From assembly GCA_963808315.1 (NCBI GenBank), contig CAWEFK010000036.1:372001-436000 (forward strand): a DNA stretch of 64,000 nucleotides. The letters are read 5' to 3'. This DNA is from Palsa-504 sp963808315 (GTDB lineage Bacteria; Actinomycetota; Actinomycetes; Streptosporangiales; Streptosporangiaceae). Positions 16,133 through 24,776 of the stretch are shown piece by piece. The number at the start of each line of letters is the position of its first letter. The stretch's first letter is position 1. Under the pieces are notes generated by a model. The model had not been told where the DNA came from and did no database searches. It was given only the letters and a program-made list of their open reading frames with translations. The translations under genes were made by a program, and so were the position numbers.

Positions 16133-16888
16133 TCAGGTGGCCGGCTTGTTCCAGTACCAGTTGTTGATCTGGCCGTAATCGGTGCCGTTCATGCCGGGAG
16201 TGATGCTGGTCCAAGACTCACGGGGCCAGTTCACGTGTGCACCGCTGGCGTTGATGATCTGGCGGTAGATATCGAAGGTGTCTGCGAACGAGCCCGGCTG
16301 GGAGGTCGACGGGTTGTAAAGTTCCCCGCCGACGTCCATTCGGTAGCCGATCCAGCTCCTGAGCGCTGTGGAGGTCCCGACCCGGTTGCCGTCGACGAAG
16401 ATGTACCACGTGTTGGGGCTCGGCCCGCGTGAGATCTGGTAGCTGTGGTTGGTGCCGTCCGGGGATACGTTGGCGATGGTGTGCTGCCACTGGGTACCAG
16501 TGTCTCCGCGGGTGTCAGCCCAGAACATCGCGTAGGCACCGCAGTGGCATGATCCGTCCGACCAGAATTCATAACCGTCGAGCAGGCCGGTCTCGATGTA
16601 GTCGTTCGTGGATGAGTCAGGCCCGTTGCCCAGCGTGAACCATGTCTCGGAGGTGATGTGGTACGGCGCTGCCGCACTGGACCCTCCTGGGTTCATGTTG
16701 TTGTTGTGCTGGGAGATGTACACTCCTGTGAGTTGCGAGCTGGACTGGTCGTAGGACTGGACTGAATAGCAATGCGGATTGAGGCATCCGGTAGCTGCCT
16801 GCGCCGGCCCGGCTGGCAGGCTGAATACCGCGAATGCAGCTGCAGCCACAGTTGCGAAGGCCAGCGTGGCCCCGCCTTTTCTCTTCAT
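16133..16888 (-). CDS. Secreted protein, 251 residues, function unknown
   Basis: A Sec signal peptide (basic MKRKGG, hydrophobic core TLAFATVAAAAFAVFSL, cleavage near AQAATG) is followed by a cysteine-containing, Trp/Tyr/Asn-rich domain. Blocks such as AAPYHITSETWFTLGNG, YIETGLLDGYEFWSDGSCHCGAYAMFWADTR, NTWYIFVDGNRVG and RMDVGGELYN alternate in a way expected for an all-beta, lectin- or neprosin-like fold. CHC and CLNPHC could form disulfides outside the cell. No catalytic motif recognised. Confidence 0.7.
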   Translation of the reverse strand: MKRKGGATLAFATVAAAAFAVFSLPAGPAQAATGCLNPHCYSVQSYDQSSSQLTGVYISQHNNNMNPGGSSAAAPYHITSETWFTLGNGPDSSTNDYIETGLLDGYEFWSDGSCHCGAYAMFWADTRGDTGTQWQHTIANVSPDGTNHSYQISRGPSPNTWYIFVDGNRVGTSTALRSWIGYRMDVGGELYNPSTSQPGSFADTFDIYRQIINASGAHVNWPRESWTSITPGMNGTDYGQINNWYWNKPAT

Positions 16889-17134
16889 TATTCTGCCTCC
16901 GTGTTAACCGTTGTGGCGCCAGAGCGAGCGAATATCACCGGTCTAATGCTTCTGTTCGTATCTTCATCGGCATGGCGCCCTTTCTGTCATGACGAGCTCA
17001 TTGGCCTCCCATGTGGTCTGCTTTCCGGCGCCTCGATCTAGCCGAAAGACCGGATTGATACCGACGCTAGACGCGCCGTTCCGGCAGTACCATGAAGGAA
17101 ACCCACAGGTGACCCACAGGTCCGCAGTCGGCCC

Positions 17135-17440
17135 TTACCAGTGCGCGCCGGCCTCCGCGTAGGCACCGGTAAAGATGGACGTCGGCGGCTGGCCGGCCCG
17201 GGTGAGCGCCGCGTCCTGCGCCGCGACTTCGGCCGTCAGCTGCGGCCAGCCGAGGCCGTCGGCGATGCTCGTTGCCCTGCTCACCTTGTGCATGCTCGCG
17301 ATCGGCAGCAGGGGCAGTGTGCTCGGCAAGATGGCCACCGTGCCGGCCAGCGCGAGGACGCCGATGGCCACACGCCGGGCGCGCGGCCGGCGCGCCTTCG
17401 CGATCCACCGCTCGGCCGAACGGACCCGGCGCCCACTATC
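17135..17440 (-). pseudogene. C-terminal fragment of a GT39-like membrane glycosyltransferase
   Basis: The minus-strand frame reads RWIAKARRPRARRVAIGVLALAGTVAILP, then LPIASMHKVSRATSIADGLGWPQLTAEVAAQ and TSIFTGAYAEAGAHW. This matches the last transmembrane helix and the start of the soluble C-terminal domain of actinobacterial ArnT/GT39-type glycosyltransferases (D-x-GWP-x-L and IFTGNYGEAGA motifs). Everything upstream is missing; the frame joins the remains of a PIN gene near 17440. A dead fragment. Confidence 0.6.
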
Positions 17441-17680
17441 GCGCGCAGCCGAACGACGGCGAAGTGGCGGCGGTTCAGTGTGGCGATCCTGCTAACCAGA
17501 ATGAACTCGTAGAGATCGGGTGGCCGGCGTTGTCTATGGTCGTGCATGCGAGGGGTTGCGCGTCCCCGTTGCGGTACTCGTTCGGCTTGGTCGTCCGCCG
17601 GGCGGCCTGGTACATAGACTTGCTGTTATCTGGCGCACAGCCAGCAGCCCCACGGGGCTTCTCCCAAGGGAGGAAGATCA

Positions 17681-18145
17681 ATGCTCAAGCTCACACCTAC
17701 TGAGAGCGACCTTCTGCGCTCCTGGCTTATCAGCCGGATGCGTACCGGGGGCCAGACCGTCAGCGACAAGGCCCTGGCTGAGGAACTGGACCCGGACGGC
17801 AGCCTGGGGTGGAACGACGGCGGCAGTTACGAGGGCCTGTCTCACGCCCTCTTTCACATCGCGACCTTCGAGGTAGAGCACGGTAGGCCGGTGGGCCTGG
17901 TCGCGCTGGTCATCAACGAGACCGGCAGCTACGGCTGGTTCCCGCCGATGGCCAGGCAGCTGCTGTTCGATGTACCGGAAGGTGCCGGGCCGCAGAAGCG
18001 ATTCTGGACGCTGAAGCTGGCCGAGGCGACGCTGTACTGGACCGAAGGCCATGAAAATGGCCTGATGCCCGACGCCCAGTTCGACGCGATCATGGCCGAG
18101 CTGTCCAAGATCAAGCAAATGATCCGCCAGCTCCAGCACCGCTGA
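17681..18145 (+). CDS. Hypothetical passenger gene inside the IS630-type element, 154 residues
   Basis: Not recognised. It has a proper ribosome site (GGGAGGAAG at 17668-17676) before ATG 17681. The N-terminal half looks like a helical DNA-binding or adaptor region (TPTESDLLRSWLISRMRTGGQTVSDKALAEELD). The middle contains GLSHALFHIATFEVEHGRPVGLVALVINETGSYGWF, with an His-x-x-x-His arrangement, and the C-terminus ends in a short amphipathic helix (QFDAIMAELSKIKQMIRQL) suited to coiled-coil pairing. No signal peptide or membrane helix. Because it lies between intact terminal repeats it could be spread together with the element. Confidence 0.65.
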   Translation: MLKLTPTESDLLRSWLISRMRTGGQTVSDKALAEELDPDGSLGWNDGGSYEGLSHALFHIATFEVEHGRPVGLVALVINETGSYGWFPPMARQLLFDVPEGAGPQKRFWTLKLAEATLYWTEGHENGLMPDAQFDAIMAELSKIKQMIRQLQHR

Positions 18146-18243
18146 CTTCAGTACCTGGGCGCGCCCCGCTGACTACCGTTGGCGGGGGCGCTCGCCTGGG
18201 CCAGGCTGGAAACCCGCCGGCACGCAACGGTGCTAGGTGGCGG

Positions 18244-18470
18244 AAAACAACGAATAGCTGCGGGTCTTCCGGCTGCCCCGCCTACGCGCCGGACCTTATC
18301 CCGCCGAGGGCATCTGGTCGCTGCTCAAGCGCGCCATGGCCAACTTCGCCGCCGCCGACCTGGATGGCCTGGTCCGCATCGTCAAGCGCGAGCTGAAGAA
18401 GATCCAGTACCGGCCCCACCTGATCGACGGCTGCCTCACCGCGACTGGCCTGACCATCGAACCCTGGTAT
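18244..18470 (+). pseudogene. C-terminal remnant of an IS630-family transposase
   Basis: The frame reads GPYPAEGIWSLLKRAMANFAAADLDGLVRIV then KRELKKIQYRPHLIDGCLTATGLTIEP, the end of an actinobacterial IS630 transposase including the catalytic Glu (NPAEGIW). Just upstream, CTGCCCCGCC and CTTATCCC each deviate by one base from the expected LPAYAPDLNPAEG coding, in opposite directions. The N-terminal and central parts with the two Asp are missing. Confidence 0.75.
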
Positions 18471-18827
18471 CAACATGCTCTACGAGTTCAACCTGGTTAG
18501 CGCTACGGCGCTCGGCCAAGGCGACGACGGACGCGTCCGTCCCGCCGAGCCGCAGGTCAGCGTAGGTGGTGACCAGATCTTGGATGCGCTGCCAGTCATC
18601 GATGTCGAGGTCGGCCACTTCTATCTGGTCCTCGATGATCGACGCGTACAGGCTGGCCTCCGCCTTGGCGCCAAGCTGGCGGTCGATCAGGTAAGCCGCT
18701 TCGGCGATGACCATGGTCGTGGTGACAAGGGGCCCTCATCGTTCTCGAGTTGCTCTCGGCAGGCTGCGTGGTCCTTATCGGCACGGTCGGCTGTCGCGAC
18801 GATGGGACCGGTATCGACGATGAGCAC

Positions 18828-18917
18828 CTAGTCGCGTCCGAACCCTTCGGCCAGCATTTCGTCGGCCTCGGCCGCACCGCGTCCGGAGGTCGACTCGCCT
18901 ATGGCAGCGAAGCTCAA
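18828..18917 (-). pseudogene. C-terminal remnant of a VapB-like antitoxin gene
   Basis: Thirty codons ending with TAG at 18828-18830, directly before the GTG of the split PIN gene, read LSFAAIGESTSGRGAAEADEMLAEGFGRD. This is the usual C-terminal pattern (helix ..ADELLAEGFGR) of ribbon-helix-helix antitoxins paired with this PIN subgroup. A TAG shortly upstream and no DNA-binding N-terminus show that it is truncated. Confidence 0.55.
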
Positions 18918-19224
18918 ACGGCGGTGCTATAACCAGCATCGTCCCCACCAGGCCAGGAACCTGCGGTCACCGGACAGCGACGGCATCGCCACAGCCCCGG
19001 TCACCGATCTGGCGGCGGCGCGGATACGACGTCAAAAGGTCCTCGGCGGGCTGATCCACGAGTACCAACGGGCTGCATGACTGCCCCGGCCCAGCCATGA
19101 CAGTGCAGGTCAGGGACCGTGACAAGGTTATGGAACCCTGCAGCCTGAGCAGCTCTGGTAATCGCGTCAGCGAGGTGGCTAGGCGTCGTTTGATGCACCG
19201 CTGGTGAAAGGTCACCACGATAAG
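18918..19224. other. Stretch without a recognisable gene
   Basis: No frame here has convincing coding character. A minus-strand frame reads LADAITRAAQAAGFHNLVTVPDLHCHGWAGAV, which might be an old recombinase or hydrolase fragment but cannot be assigned. It separates the antitoxin remnant from the HEPN/MNT pair. Confidence 0.4.
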
Positions 19225-19572
19225 TCAGGCGTTGCCGGTGAGGCTGTCCAGGATGGTGCGCAGACTGGCCGTGAATACCGGCAGTTGCTCGGTGGCGGTG
19301 GTGTGGAGGACTTCCAGGTCGATGGACCAGTAACCGTGGACTATACGGTTCCGTAGCCGGGTCGGCTGCTGCCAGGGCATGTCTGGGAATTTGTCTTTGA
19401 CCTCGGCGGAGAGTTGTCCGGCGGCCTCGCCGATCACCGTGAAGTTCCATAGCAGGGCGTCGCGGCGCTGGCGGTCGGCTTCTAGTTGGCTGACGGTGAT
19501 GTGAGCAGTCAGCTGCTGGGCCTGCTCTGCTGAATCGATCATCTCGGTGAGCAGGAGGACGTCACGCTGCAT
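19225..19572 (-). CDS. hepT: HEPN-domain toxin, HepT-like (DUF86)
   Basis: A 115-residue all-helical protein. The motif RLRNRIVHGYWSID contains the R-x4-6-H-x-Y signature of active HEPN ribonucleases, and the surrounding LTEMIDSAEQAQQLT and WNFTVIGEAAGQLS helices fit the DUF86 family. In type VII systems HepT cleaves RNA until its MntA partner modifies the Tyr of this motif with AMP groups. The gene overlaps mntA by 11 bases, so they are made together. Both genes look intact, unlike the other toxin-antitoxin remains around them. Confidence 0.85.
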   Translation of the reverse strand: MQRDVLLLTEMIDSAEQAQQLTAHITVSQLEADRQRRDALLWNFTVIGEAAGQLSAEVKDKFPDMPWQQPTRLRNRIVHGYWSIDLEVLHTTATEQLPVFTASLRTILDSLTGNA

Positions 19573-19864
19573 AGACAGGCCGAGCCTCAGCTAGCACTGA
19601 TGGTCTTAGCATCGGATGCAGGGCGCGCAGAGACACCAGATCTACCCGGCGGCCGAACAATCCGGCGAGTTCGTCAGCGAGCTCCTCGATCTCCCAGCCC
19701 AGCCGTCGTCCAGGGCGCACTGTGTACAGGACATCGATGTCGCTGTCAGATCCCGCGGTGCCGCGGGCCTGTGAGCCGAAGATCTGAAGCTCGGCGATCC
19801 CGTACCTGTCGCAGATTTCGGCCAGACGTCGCTCGTCAACATCGACGCCGGGGATAATCTCCAT
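19562..19864 (-). CDS. mntA: MntA-like minimal nucleotidyltransferase antitoxin
   Basis: A 100-residue minimal nucleotidyltransferase. GSQARGTAGSDSDIDVLY gives the G-S-x10-D-x-D active site, and the later RVDLVSLRAL supplies the third acidic residue. The protein ends with LRPSVLAEARPVYAA, the usual end of this family. It is predicted to modify HepT, encoded immediately downstream, and thereby neutralise it. Confidence 0.85.
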   Translation of the reverse strand: MEIIPGVDVDERRLAEICDRYGIAELQIFGSQARGTAGSDSDIDVLYTVRPGRRLGWEIEELADELAGLFGRRVDLVSLRALHPMLRPSVLAEARPVYAA

Positions 19865-19981
19865 GGCTTCAGGTTAGCGCTAGAAGGTTTCTCACATGCC
19901 GCACCTCCGTCAGGTGCCGCGTGAACCCCGATGAGCTCGTCGCCAGAGCCAATGACTCGCTCACGAGGTTCTAATTGGATG

Positions 19982-20089
19982 TCACATGGCTGCGGCGCGG
20001 ACGGCCTCGGCGGCGGACAGCAGTGACTCGTGGATGTCCTCGGCGGTGAGGTCGGGATGCTCGGCGAGGATATCTGCGGTTCCCAGGCG
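19982..20089 (-). pseudogene. C-terminal remnant of a DUF433 antitoxin-type gene
   Basis: A 35-codon frame ending in TGA reads LGTADILAEHPDLTAEDIHESLLSAAEAV, which is the end of DUF433 proteins (E-x-L-L-x-D-Y-P-D-L-T-x-E-D-I-x-x-A-L-x-Y-A-A-E). The N-terminal part is absent. DUF433 genes usually stand next to a PIN-like toxin gene, which is missing here. Confidence 0.55.
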
Positions 20090-20189
20090 ACGGCAGGCGA
20101 CGTCTCGCGACGGCAGATTTGCGACTTGCAAGCGAGGGTCACTGGTTTAAATAAACACCGAAATGAGCAGCTCCTCCTTCGTGCGGCTC

Positions 20190-22055
20190 TTAGTCGGAGC
20201 AATGGATTGTCAGGATGACGATGGCCGAGGTGCTGCCGATGTCGTTGGCGCTGCCTAGGTAGACGGCATACAGCCGCCGGCGGCCGCAGGGGAGTGTGGT
20301 GGTCGTGACGACCGCAGTACCTGAGGAGGTCAGGGATGCGGTGCCCAGGAACTTGTGGTTGGCCGGAGTTACCGCGTAGAAGTTCACATATCCGGCCGGG
20401 GTTCTCGAACTTGCCATTGGCATCACAGTCGCGGTCAGCGTGACTGGCGACCGGCGGGTCGATGGATCCGGTTCCGATGTGAACGTGGTGGCAGTTGTGG
20501 CCTTTCTTACCGTGACATTTCCGGGAATGTAACTGATTTTGTAGTTAGGATCTGCTGCGCCAGAACAGGTCGAGGAGGAAGTTCCGGCCGGGCTTGCCGA
20601 GGTGGCTGTCGTCGAGCAGGACGGCAGGGTAGAAAGGCTGGAGGCGGTGTCATTGCCGGCAAACCTGGAATATCTGGCAGTAATGACTGGGATGGCGCCG
20701 CCGTAGGTCATCGCGGATGAAGACGCGATGATGGAGAGAGGTGCAGGTCTGATCCTGAAGCTTTGCGTGACCGATGGTGCGGGCAAGTAGGAACTGTTTC
20801 CCGGCTGGTTTCCATCGATAATGCATGTTCCGACGCCCCCGCCATATGAGACAGTATCGCCGGAGATTGTGCAGCCGGAGGTCGAGGCGGAGTCGATCGA
20901 TAGCGCCACCGGCATTCCGGATGTGGCGGTGGCGCTTGCCGTGTAAGTCAGGTGGTTTGCTCCGCTGTAGGACATAGATGACGGCGCGGCGGTGGAAAAG
21001 GTGATCGACTGGGATTCCTGCCCTGGGTTGTAGGTCCAGGTGTCGCCAAGTGGGCCGGGATCGACGCCGCCGAACATGACAAGCTGAGAGGCGGCCGGGT
21101 CGTAGGCCATGGCGGCGTCCTGGCGTGCGGATGGGCTCGCCGAAGGTTCCTGCTGGGTCCAGGTGCCGCCGTCCCAGGTCCAGGTGTCCCCAAATAGCCC
21201 GTACGGCTCGCTGGGGTCGCCGAGGCCGCCGAAGAGCACCAGTTGGGAGGTGGCCGGGTCGTAGGCCATCGAGGAGTATGCACGGGCGGTGGGGTTAGTG
21301 GCGGGTGACTGCTGGGTCCATGTGGTGCCGTCCCAGGTCCAGGTGTCGGCAAGGAGGGTCGTGGCGTAGCCGCCGCCGAAGAGTACGAGTTGAGAAGTGG
21401 CCGGGTCATAGGCCATCGACGAGCCGCCGCGGGCTGAGGGACTCGCCGCAGGTGACAGTTCGGCCCAGCTGCTGCCGTCCCAGGTCCAGGTGTCCCCAAG
21501 TAGACCGCTCTGGCCGTAGCCGCCGAAAAGTACGAGCTGGCTGGTGGCAGGGTCATAAGCCATGGACGCGGAGCTCCGGGCGGGTGGGCTCACCGCGGGT
21601 GCCTGCTGGGTCCAGGTGCTGCCGTCCCAGGTCCACGTCCCCGCCAGGGCCGCGTTCGCGGAATCGCCGTAGCCGCCGAAAAGTACGAGCTGGGAGGTGG
21701 CCGGGTCATAGGCGATCGAGGCGTAATAAAGTGCCGGAGGACTTGTGGCGGGCGACTGCTGGGTCCAGGTGCTGTCGTCCCAGATCCAAGTGTCCGCCAG
21801 TAGTCCGCTGTCGCCGGCGCCGCCGAATAGCACCAGCTGAGATGTAGCGGAGTCATACGCCATCGAGGCCGCGTAACGGGTGGAAGGGCTCTGCGCGGGA
21901 GACTGCTGTACCCAGACCGGAGTGGTGGTCGCCGCCGCTGGAGTTATCGTGGCCAGCGAAAGCACGCACAAGACGATTAGTGTTCCAAATACCGGTATGC
22001 ACTTAAAAGTCAACCGCCCAAATGGGCTCTCTCGGTGCCCTAGCCAAAGATGCAT
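20190..22055 (-). CDS. Secreted Kelch-repeat protein with MBG and Ig-like domains
   Basis: A 621-residue extracellular protein. A signal peptide (FGTLIVLCVLSLATITPAAA, near residues 24-43) is followed by six Kelch units of about 55 residues, each with the pattern SMAYDPATSQLVLFGG...DTWTWDGSTWTQQ, so probably a six-bladed propeller. The DNA of the units is highly repetitive. From about residue 350 come a MBG-type region (ITFSTAAPSSMSYSGANHLTYTASATATSGMPVALSID), a second similar unit, and a C-terminal Ig-like domain 3 (SPVTLTATVMP..AGYVNFYAV, SGTAVVTTTTLPCGRRRLYAVYLGS). Likely a surface or matrix protein. The exact start within the first 20 residues is uncertain. Confidence 0.8.
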   Translation of the reverse strand: MHLWLGHRESPFGRLTFKCIPVFGTLIVLCVLSLATITPAAATTTPVWVQQSPAQSPSTRYAASMAYDSATSQLVLFGGAGDSGLLADTWIWDDSTWTQQSPATSPPALYYASIAYDPATSQLVLFGGYGDSANAALAGTWTWDGSTWTQQAPAVSPPARSSASMAYDPATSQLVLFGGYGQSGLLGDTWTWDGSSWAELSPAASPSARGGSSMAYDPATSQLVLFGGGYATTLLADTWTWDGTTWTQQSPATNPTARAYSSMAYDPATSQLVLFGGLGDPSEPYGLFGDTWTWDGGTWTQQEPSASPSARQDAAMAYDPAASQLVMFGGVDPGPLGDTWTYNPGQESQSITFSTAAPSSMSYSGANHLTYTASATATSGMPVALSIDSASTSGCTISGDTVSYGGGVGTCIIDGNQPGNSSYLPAPSVTQSFRIRPAPLSIIASSSAMTYGGAIPVITARYSRFAGNDTASSLSTLPSCSTTATSASPAGTSSSTCSGAADPNYKISYIPGNVTVRKATTATTFTSEPDPSTRRSPVTLTATVMPMASSRTPAGYVNFYAVTPANHKFLGTASLTSSGTAVVTTTTLPCGRRRLYAVYLGSANDIGSTSAIVILTIHCSD

Positions 22056-22258
22056 GGATAATCTTCCCGCGCGTGAGAGGGCATGTCAAACAGAAGCACT
22101 TGCCTGCCTGCGGCAATGCGCAATATGTATGCCGGGCGCCGCCGCAACGTCATTGGACGGCGGCCGAGCTGATCGGCCACGATTCGCGGAGTGGCAATTA
22201 TCTGGAAATGCAGATACTTCCGCATAATTAGTTCCCGCTGGTACCGGAGGCTGAAGGC

Positions 22259-24775
22259 TTACGGGGCGGCGATGGCGGCGAGGACGTCCAGCCTGGCCGC
22301 ACGGCGGGCCGGCCAGGTCGCGGCCAGCAGGCCGAGCAGGGCGGCGAGGAGGAGGAATACCAGGAGGCTGGTGGCGGGCACGACGGTGTCGGTGATGCCC
22401 TGCTGTTTCAGCGCCGACACCAGGGCGATACCGAGGCCGGTGCCGATCACGATTCCGATGATGGCGCCGAAGATGGCCAGGATCACCGCTTCTGACCTGA
22501 TCATCGTGCGGACCTGGCGCCGTCTCATGCCGACCGCTCGCAGCAGGCCGATCTCGCGGGTGCGCTCGAACACCGAGAGCATGAGCGTGTTCACGATCCC
22601 GATGAGCGCGATCAGCACGGCCAGGGCGAGCAGGGCGTAGACCAGGCCGAGGAGCTGGTTGATGCTGGCGGTCTGGGTCTGCTCGAACTGAGTTCTGGTC
22701 TGTACCTGTGCGTTGGGGAAGGTGGCTAGGGCCCGGGTGACGGCCCTGGCCACGGTGCCGCCGCCGTTGGTTCGCAGCAGGAGCGCGCCGGGCGGCTGGG
22801 GGCTGAAATGCCGGGCGAAGAACCCGGCGCTGACCAGGTAGCTGCCGATCACGGCGTTGGCCTGGTAGATGCCGCCGACCGGCACGGCCGAAGCGCCGGT
22901 GCGGGCGAACGCCACCGGCACGGTGTCGCCCACCGACAGGTGCTTGGCGGCGGCGGTGGTGGAGTCGATGAGGAGCTCACCCCGGGCCAGGGCGGCGGAG
23001 CTGCCCGCCGTCATGCGCAGGATGACGGTGTCGGCCAGGTCCGGCGTGGAGACCGCGGTGAGCGTGGCCAGCGTCCCGTGGACCTCGAACTGCGACCGGT
23101 AGACGGTGGTGGTGACGGTGACGCCTGGCACGGCCGAGACCTTCGCCGGGACCGCGTGGCTGAGCTGCCCGGTCCCGCTGGCCGTCACGAGCAGCTCGGC
23201 GCTGATCGCCTCGTCGGCGCTGCTAGTGGCCGACTCCGACACCGAGGCGCCAAATACCGACATCGCGGCGACCAGGGCCAGGCCGACCATGAGCGCCGAG
23301 GCGGTCTGCGCGGTGCGACGCGGGCTGCGCATCGAATTCTGCCGCCCGAGCTGGCCCGCTACCCCGAGCAGCCGGGCCAGCGGACGCCCGAGCACGCTGG
23401 ACAACGGCCGTGCGACCGCGGGGGCCAGCATGGCGGTGCCGACGAAGATGCCGACCGCGCCGCCCCCGACCAGCGAGAGGGCCGACCCGGTCAGTCCGCG
23501 GGCCAGCAGGCCGCCTCCGGCTAGGACCACCGCGGCACCCGAGACGAACCGGTGCCGCAGGGAGACCTCGACGCTGGCCTGCCGGTCGCCGAGCGCCGCA
23601 ACCGGGGGAATGCGCACGGCGCTGCGGGCCGGGCCGATCGCGGCCACCACCGTCACGCCCACCCCGACGGACAGGCCTACGATCACGGTCCGGGGCTCGA
23701 ACACCAGCGATCCGGACGGAACCGCTATCCCGAATCCGCGCAGCAGGGCCTGCAGCCCCAGCGCGGCCAGCACGCCCAGGCCCAGGCCGATCGCCGAGGA
23801 AACCAGCCCGGTCAGGGCCGCCTCGGCCAGTACGGAACGGAACACCTGACGGCGGCTGGCGCCGACGATCCGCAGCAGGGCCAGCTCCCTGATCCGCTGC
23901 CCGACGATGATCGAGAAGGTGTTGAAGATCGTGAACCCGCCGACGAACAGCGAAATGAAGGCGAAGACCAGCAGCGCGGTGGAAAAGAACGACAGCGACT
24001 GGTCAATCGCGCTGGTGTTCTCGCTCACCACGGTCTGCCCGGTCACAACCTGCGTTCCGGCGGGCAGGACCGCCGCGATGGCCCGCTGGACCGCGGGCTT
24101 GCTGGCGCCCGGTGCGGTCACCACATTGATGTCATCTAGCCTGTCCGGTTTCTGGAGCACCTGCTGCGCGGCCGGGAGGGTAAACGCGGCCAGCGTCGCC
24201 CCGGCCAGGTTGCCCGTGGCCCCGAACTCGGCGATGCCGGTGATGGTGAAGGTCCGGACCGGCCCGGCGGTCACGATCCGGACCCGCTGCCCCACGGTGA
24301 AGCCGTACCGGCCCGCCGTCACGGCGTCCATCACCACGTCATGGGAGTTCAGCGGCGGGCCTCCTGCGGTGATGTGCAGGGCGGAGACCTGCCGGTCCGG
24401 ATCGAAGCTGATGCCGATGGTCGACGCGCCGCCGGTCTGGATCGGCTTGCCGTCCCGGGACACGAACTGGGCGTAGCCCTCGACCTCGCCCTCGGCGGCG
24501 GCGACACCGGGCACCCGGCGGAGCTTGGCCAGCAGCGCCCCGGGCAGCTCGTCGCGCACCGCCGCCGCGCCGCTTGTGCCGAGCTGCGGGACTCCCCGGA
24601 CCTGGAAGTCGATCTTGGAGTAGATGTTGCCGAACAGCACCGAGAACGTGTTGTGCAGGGTGTCGGTCAGGACGAACGTCCCGGACACGAAGGTGACCCC
24701 GAGCACGATCGCCAGCGCGGTGAGCGCCAGCCGGAGCTTGTGAGCCAGCAGTCCCTTGATGGTGACGTTCCGCAT
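22259..24775 (-). CDS. ABC transporter permease, FtsX/MacB-like with duplicated FtsX domain
   Basis: An 838-residue permease. After the first helix (LRLALTALAIVLGVTFVSGTFVL) comes an extracellular MacB-type domain, then an FtsX domain with helices near ALLVFAFISLFVGGFTIFNTFSIIV and the coupling loop RIRELALLRIVGASRRQV. The second half repeats this: an extracellular domain and a C-terminal FtsX domain with LALAVLIALIGIVNTLMLSVFERTREIGLLRAVG. Such permeases export lipids, peptides or drugs, or transmit envelope signals. It starts one base after the stop of the ATPase gene. A short copy of part of this gene lies at 15314-15395. Confidence 0.9.
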   Translation of the reverse strand: MRNVTIKGLLAHKLRLALTALAIVLGVTFVSGTFVLTDTLHNTFSVLFGNIYSKIDFQVRGVPQLGTSGAAAVRDELPGALLAKLRRVPGVAAAEGEVEGYAQFVSRDGKPIQTGGASTIGISFDPDRQVSALHITAGGPPLNSHDVVMDAVTAGRYGFTVGQRVRIVTAGPVRTFTITGIAEFGATGNLAGATLAAFTLPAAQQVLQKPDRLDDINVVTAPGASKPAVQRAIAAVLPAGTQVVTGQTVVSENTSAIDQSLSFFSTALLVFAFISLFVGGFTIFNTFSIIVGQRIRELALLRIVGASRRQVFRSVLAEAALTGLVSSAIGLGLGVLAALGLQALLRGFGIAVPSGSLVFEPRTVIVGLSVGVGVTVVAAIGPARSAVRIPPVAALGDRQASVEVSLRHRFVSGAAVVLAGGGLLARGLTGSALSLVGGGAVGIFVGTAMLAPAVARPLSSVLGRPLARLLGVAGQLGRQNSMRSPRRTAQTASALMVGLALVAAMSVFGASVSESATSSADEAISAELLVTASGTGQLSHAVPAKVSAVPGVTVTTTVYRSQFEVHGTLATLTAVSTPDLADTVILRMTAGSSAALARGELLIDSTTAAAKHLSVGDTVPVAFARTGASAVPVGGIYQANAVIGSYLVSAGFFARHFSPQPPGALLLRTNGGGTVARAVTRALATFPNAQVQTRTQFEQTQTASINQLLGLVYALLALAVLIALIGIVNTLMLSVFERTREIGLLRAVGMRRRQVRTMIRSEAVILAIFGAIIGIVIGTGLGIALVSALKQQGITDTVVPATSLLVFLLLAALLGLLAATWPARRAARLDVLAAIAAP

Positions 24776-24776
24776 G

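Larger units (their letters stand above)
17495..18497. mobile_element. IS630-type element of 1,003 bp with passenger ORF and truncated transposase
   Basis: The left terminal repeat at 17495-17514 is ACCAGAATGAACTCGTAGAG; the right one at 18478-18497 read on the minus strand is ACCAGGTTGAACTCGTAGAG, 18 of 20 matching. TA dinucleotides flank both ends (17493-17494 and 18498-18499), the target duplication of the IS630/Tc1 group. Inside lie a hypothetical gene (17681-18145) and only the C-terminal part of an IS630-type transposase (about 18244-18470). It can no longer move by itself but might be moved by a related transposase. Confidence 0.75.
17440..18827 (-). pseudogene. VapC-like PIN-domain toxin gene split by an IS630-type element
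   Basis: From GTG 18827 the frame reads MLIVDTGPIVATADRADKDH (first PIN Asp), loses one base near 18735, then continues VTTTMVIAEAAYLIDRQLG and GGTDASVVALAERRS. There the element at 17495-18497 interrupts it. Beyond the element the frame resumes with SRIATLNRRHFAVVRLRAI, the usual PIN C-terminus. Removing the element and one TA copy restores ...AERRSASRIATLNRRHF in frame. The last few residues run into a glycosyltransferase fragment. GTG 18827 follows directly on the TAG of an antitoxin remnant. Confidence 0.75.

Noticed and set aside
17281..17547. Minus-strand frame as an independent small protein
   Set aside because: Its readable part (SRIATLNRRHFAVV) is the displaced C-terminus of the split PIN toxin gene.
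21305..21847. Arg/Ser-rich plus-strand frame opposite the Kelch gene
   Set aside because: Its repeat pattern is just the antisense of the Kelch repeats.
20190..22055. Repeated DNA as a CRISPR-like array
   Set aside because: The repeat period of about 165 bases is in frame and codes for Kelch units; there are no spacers.
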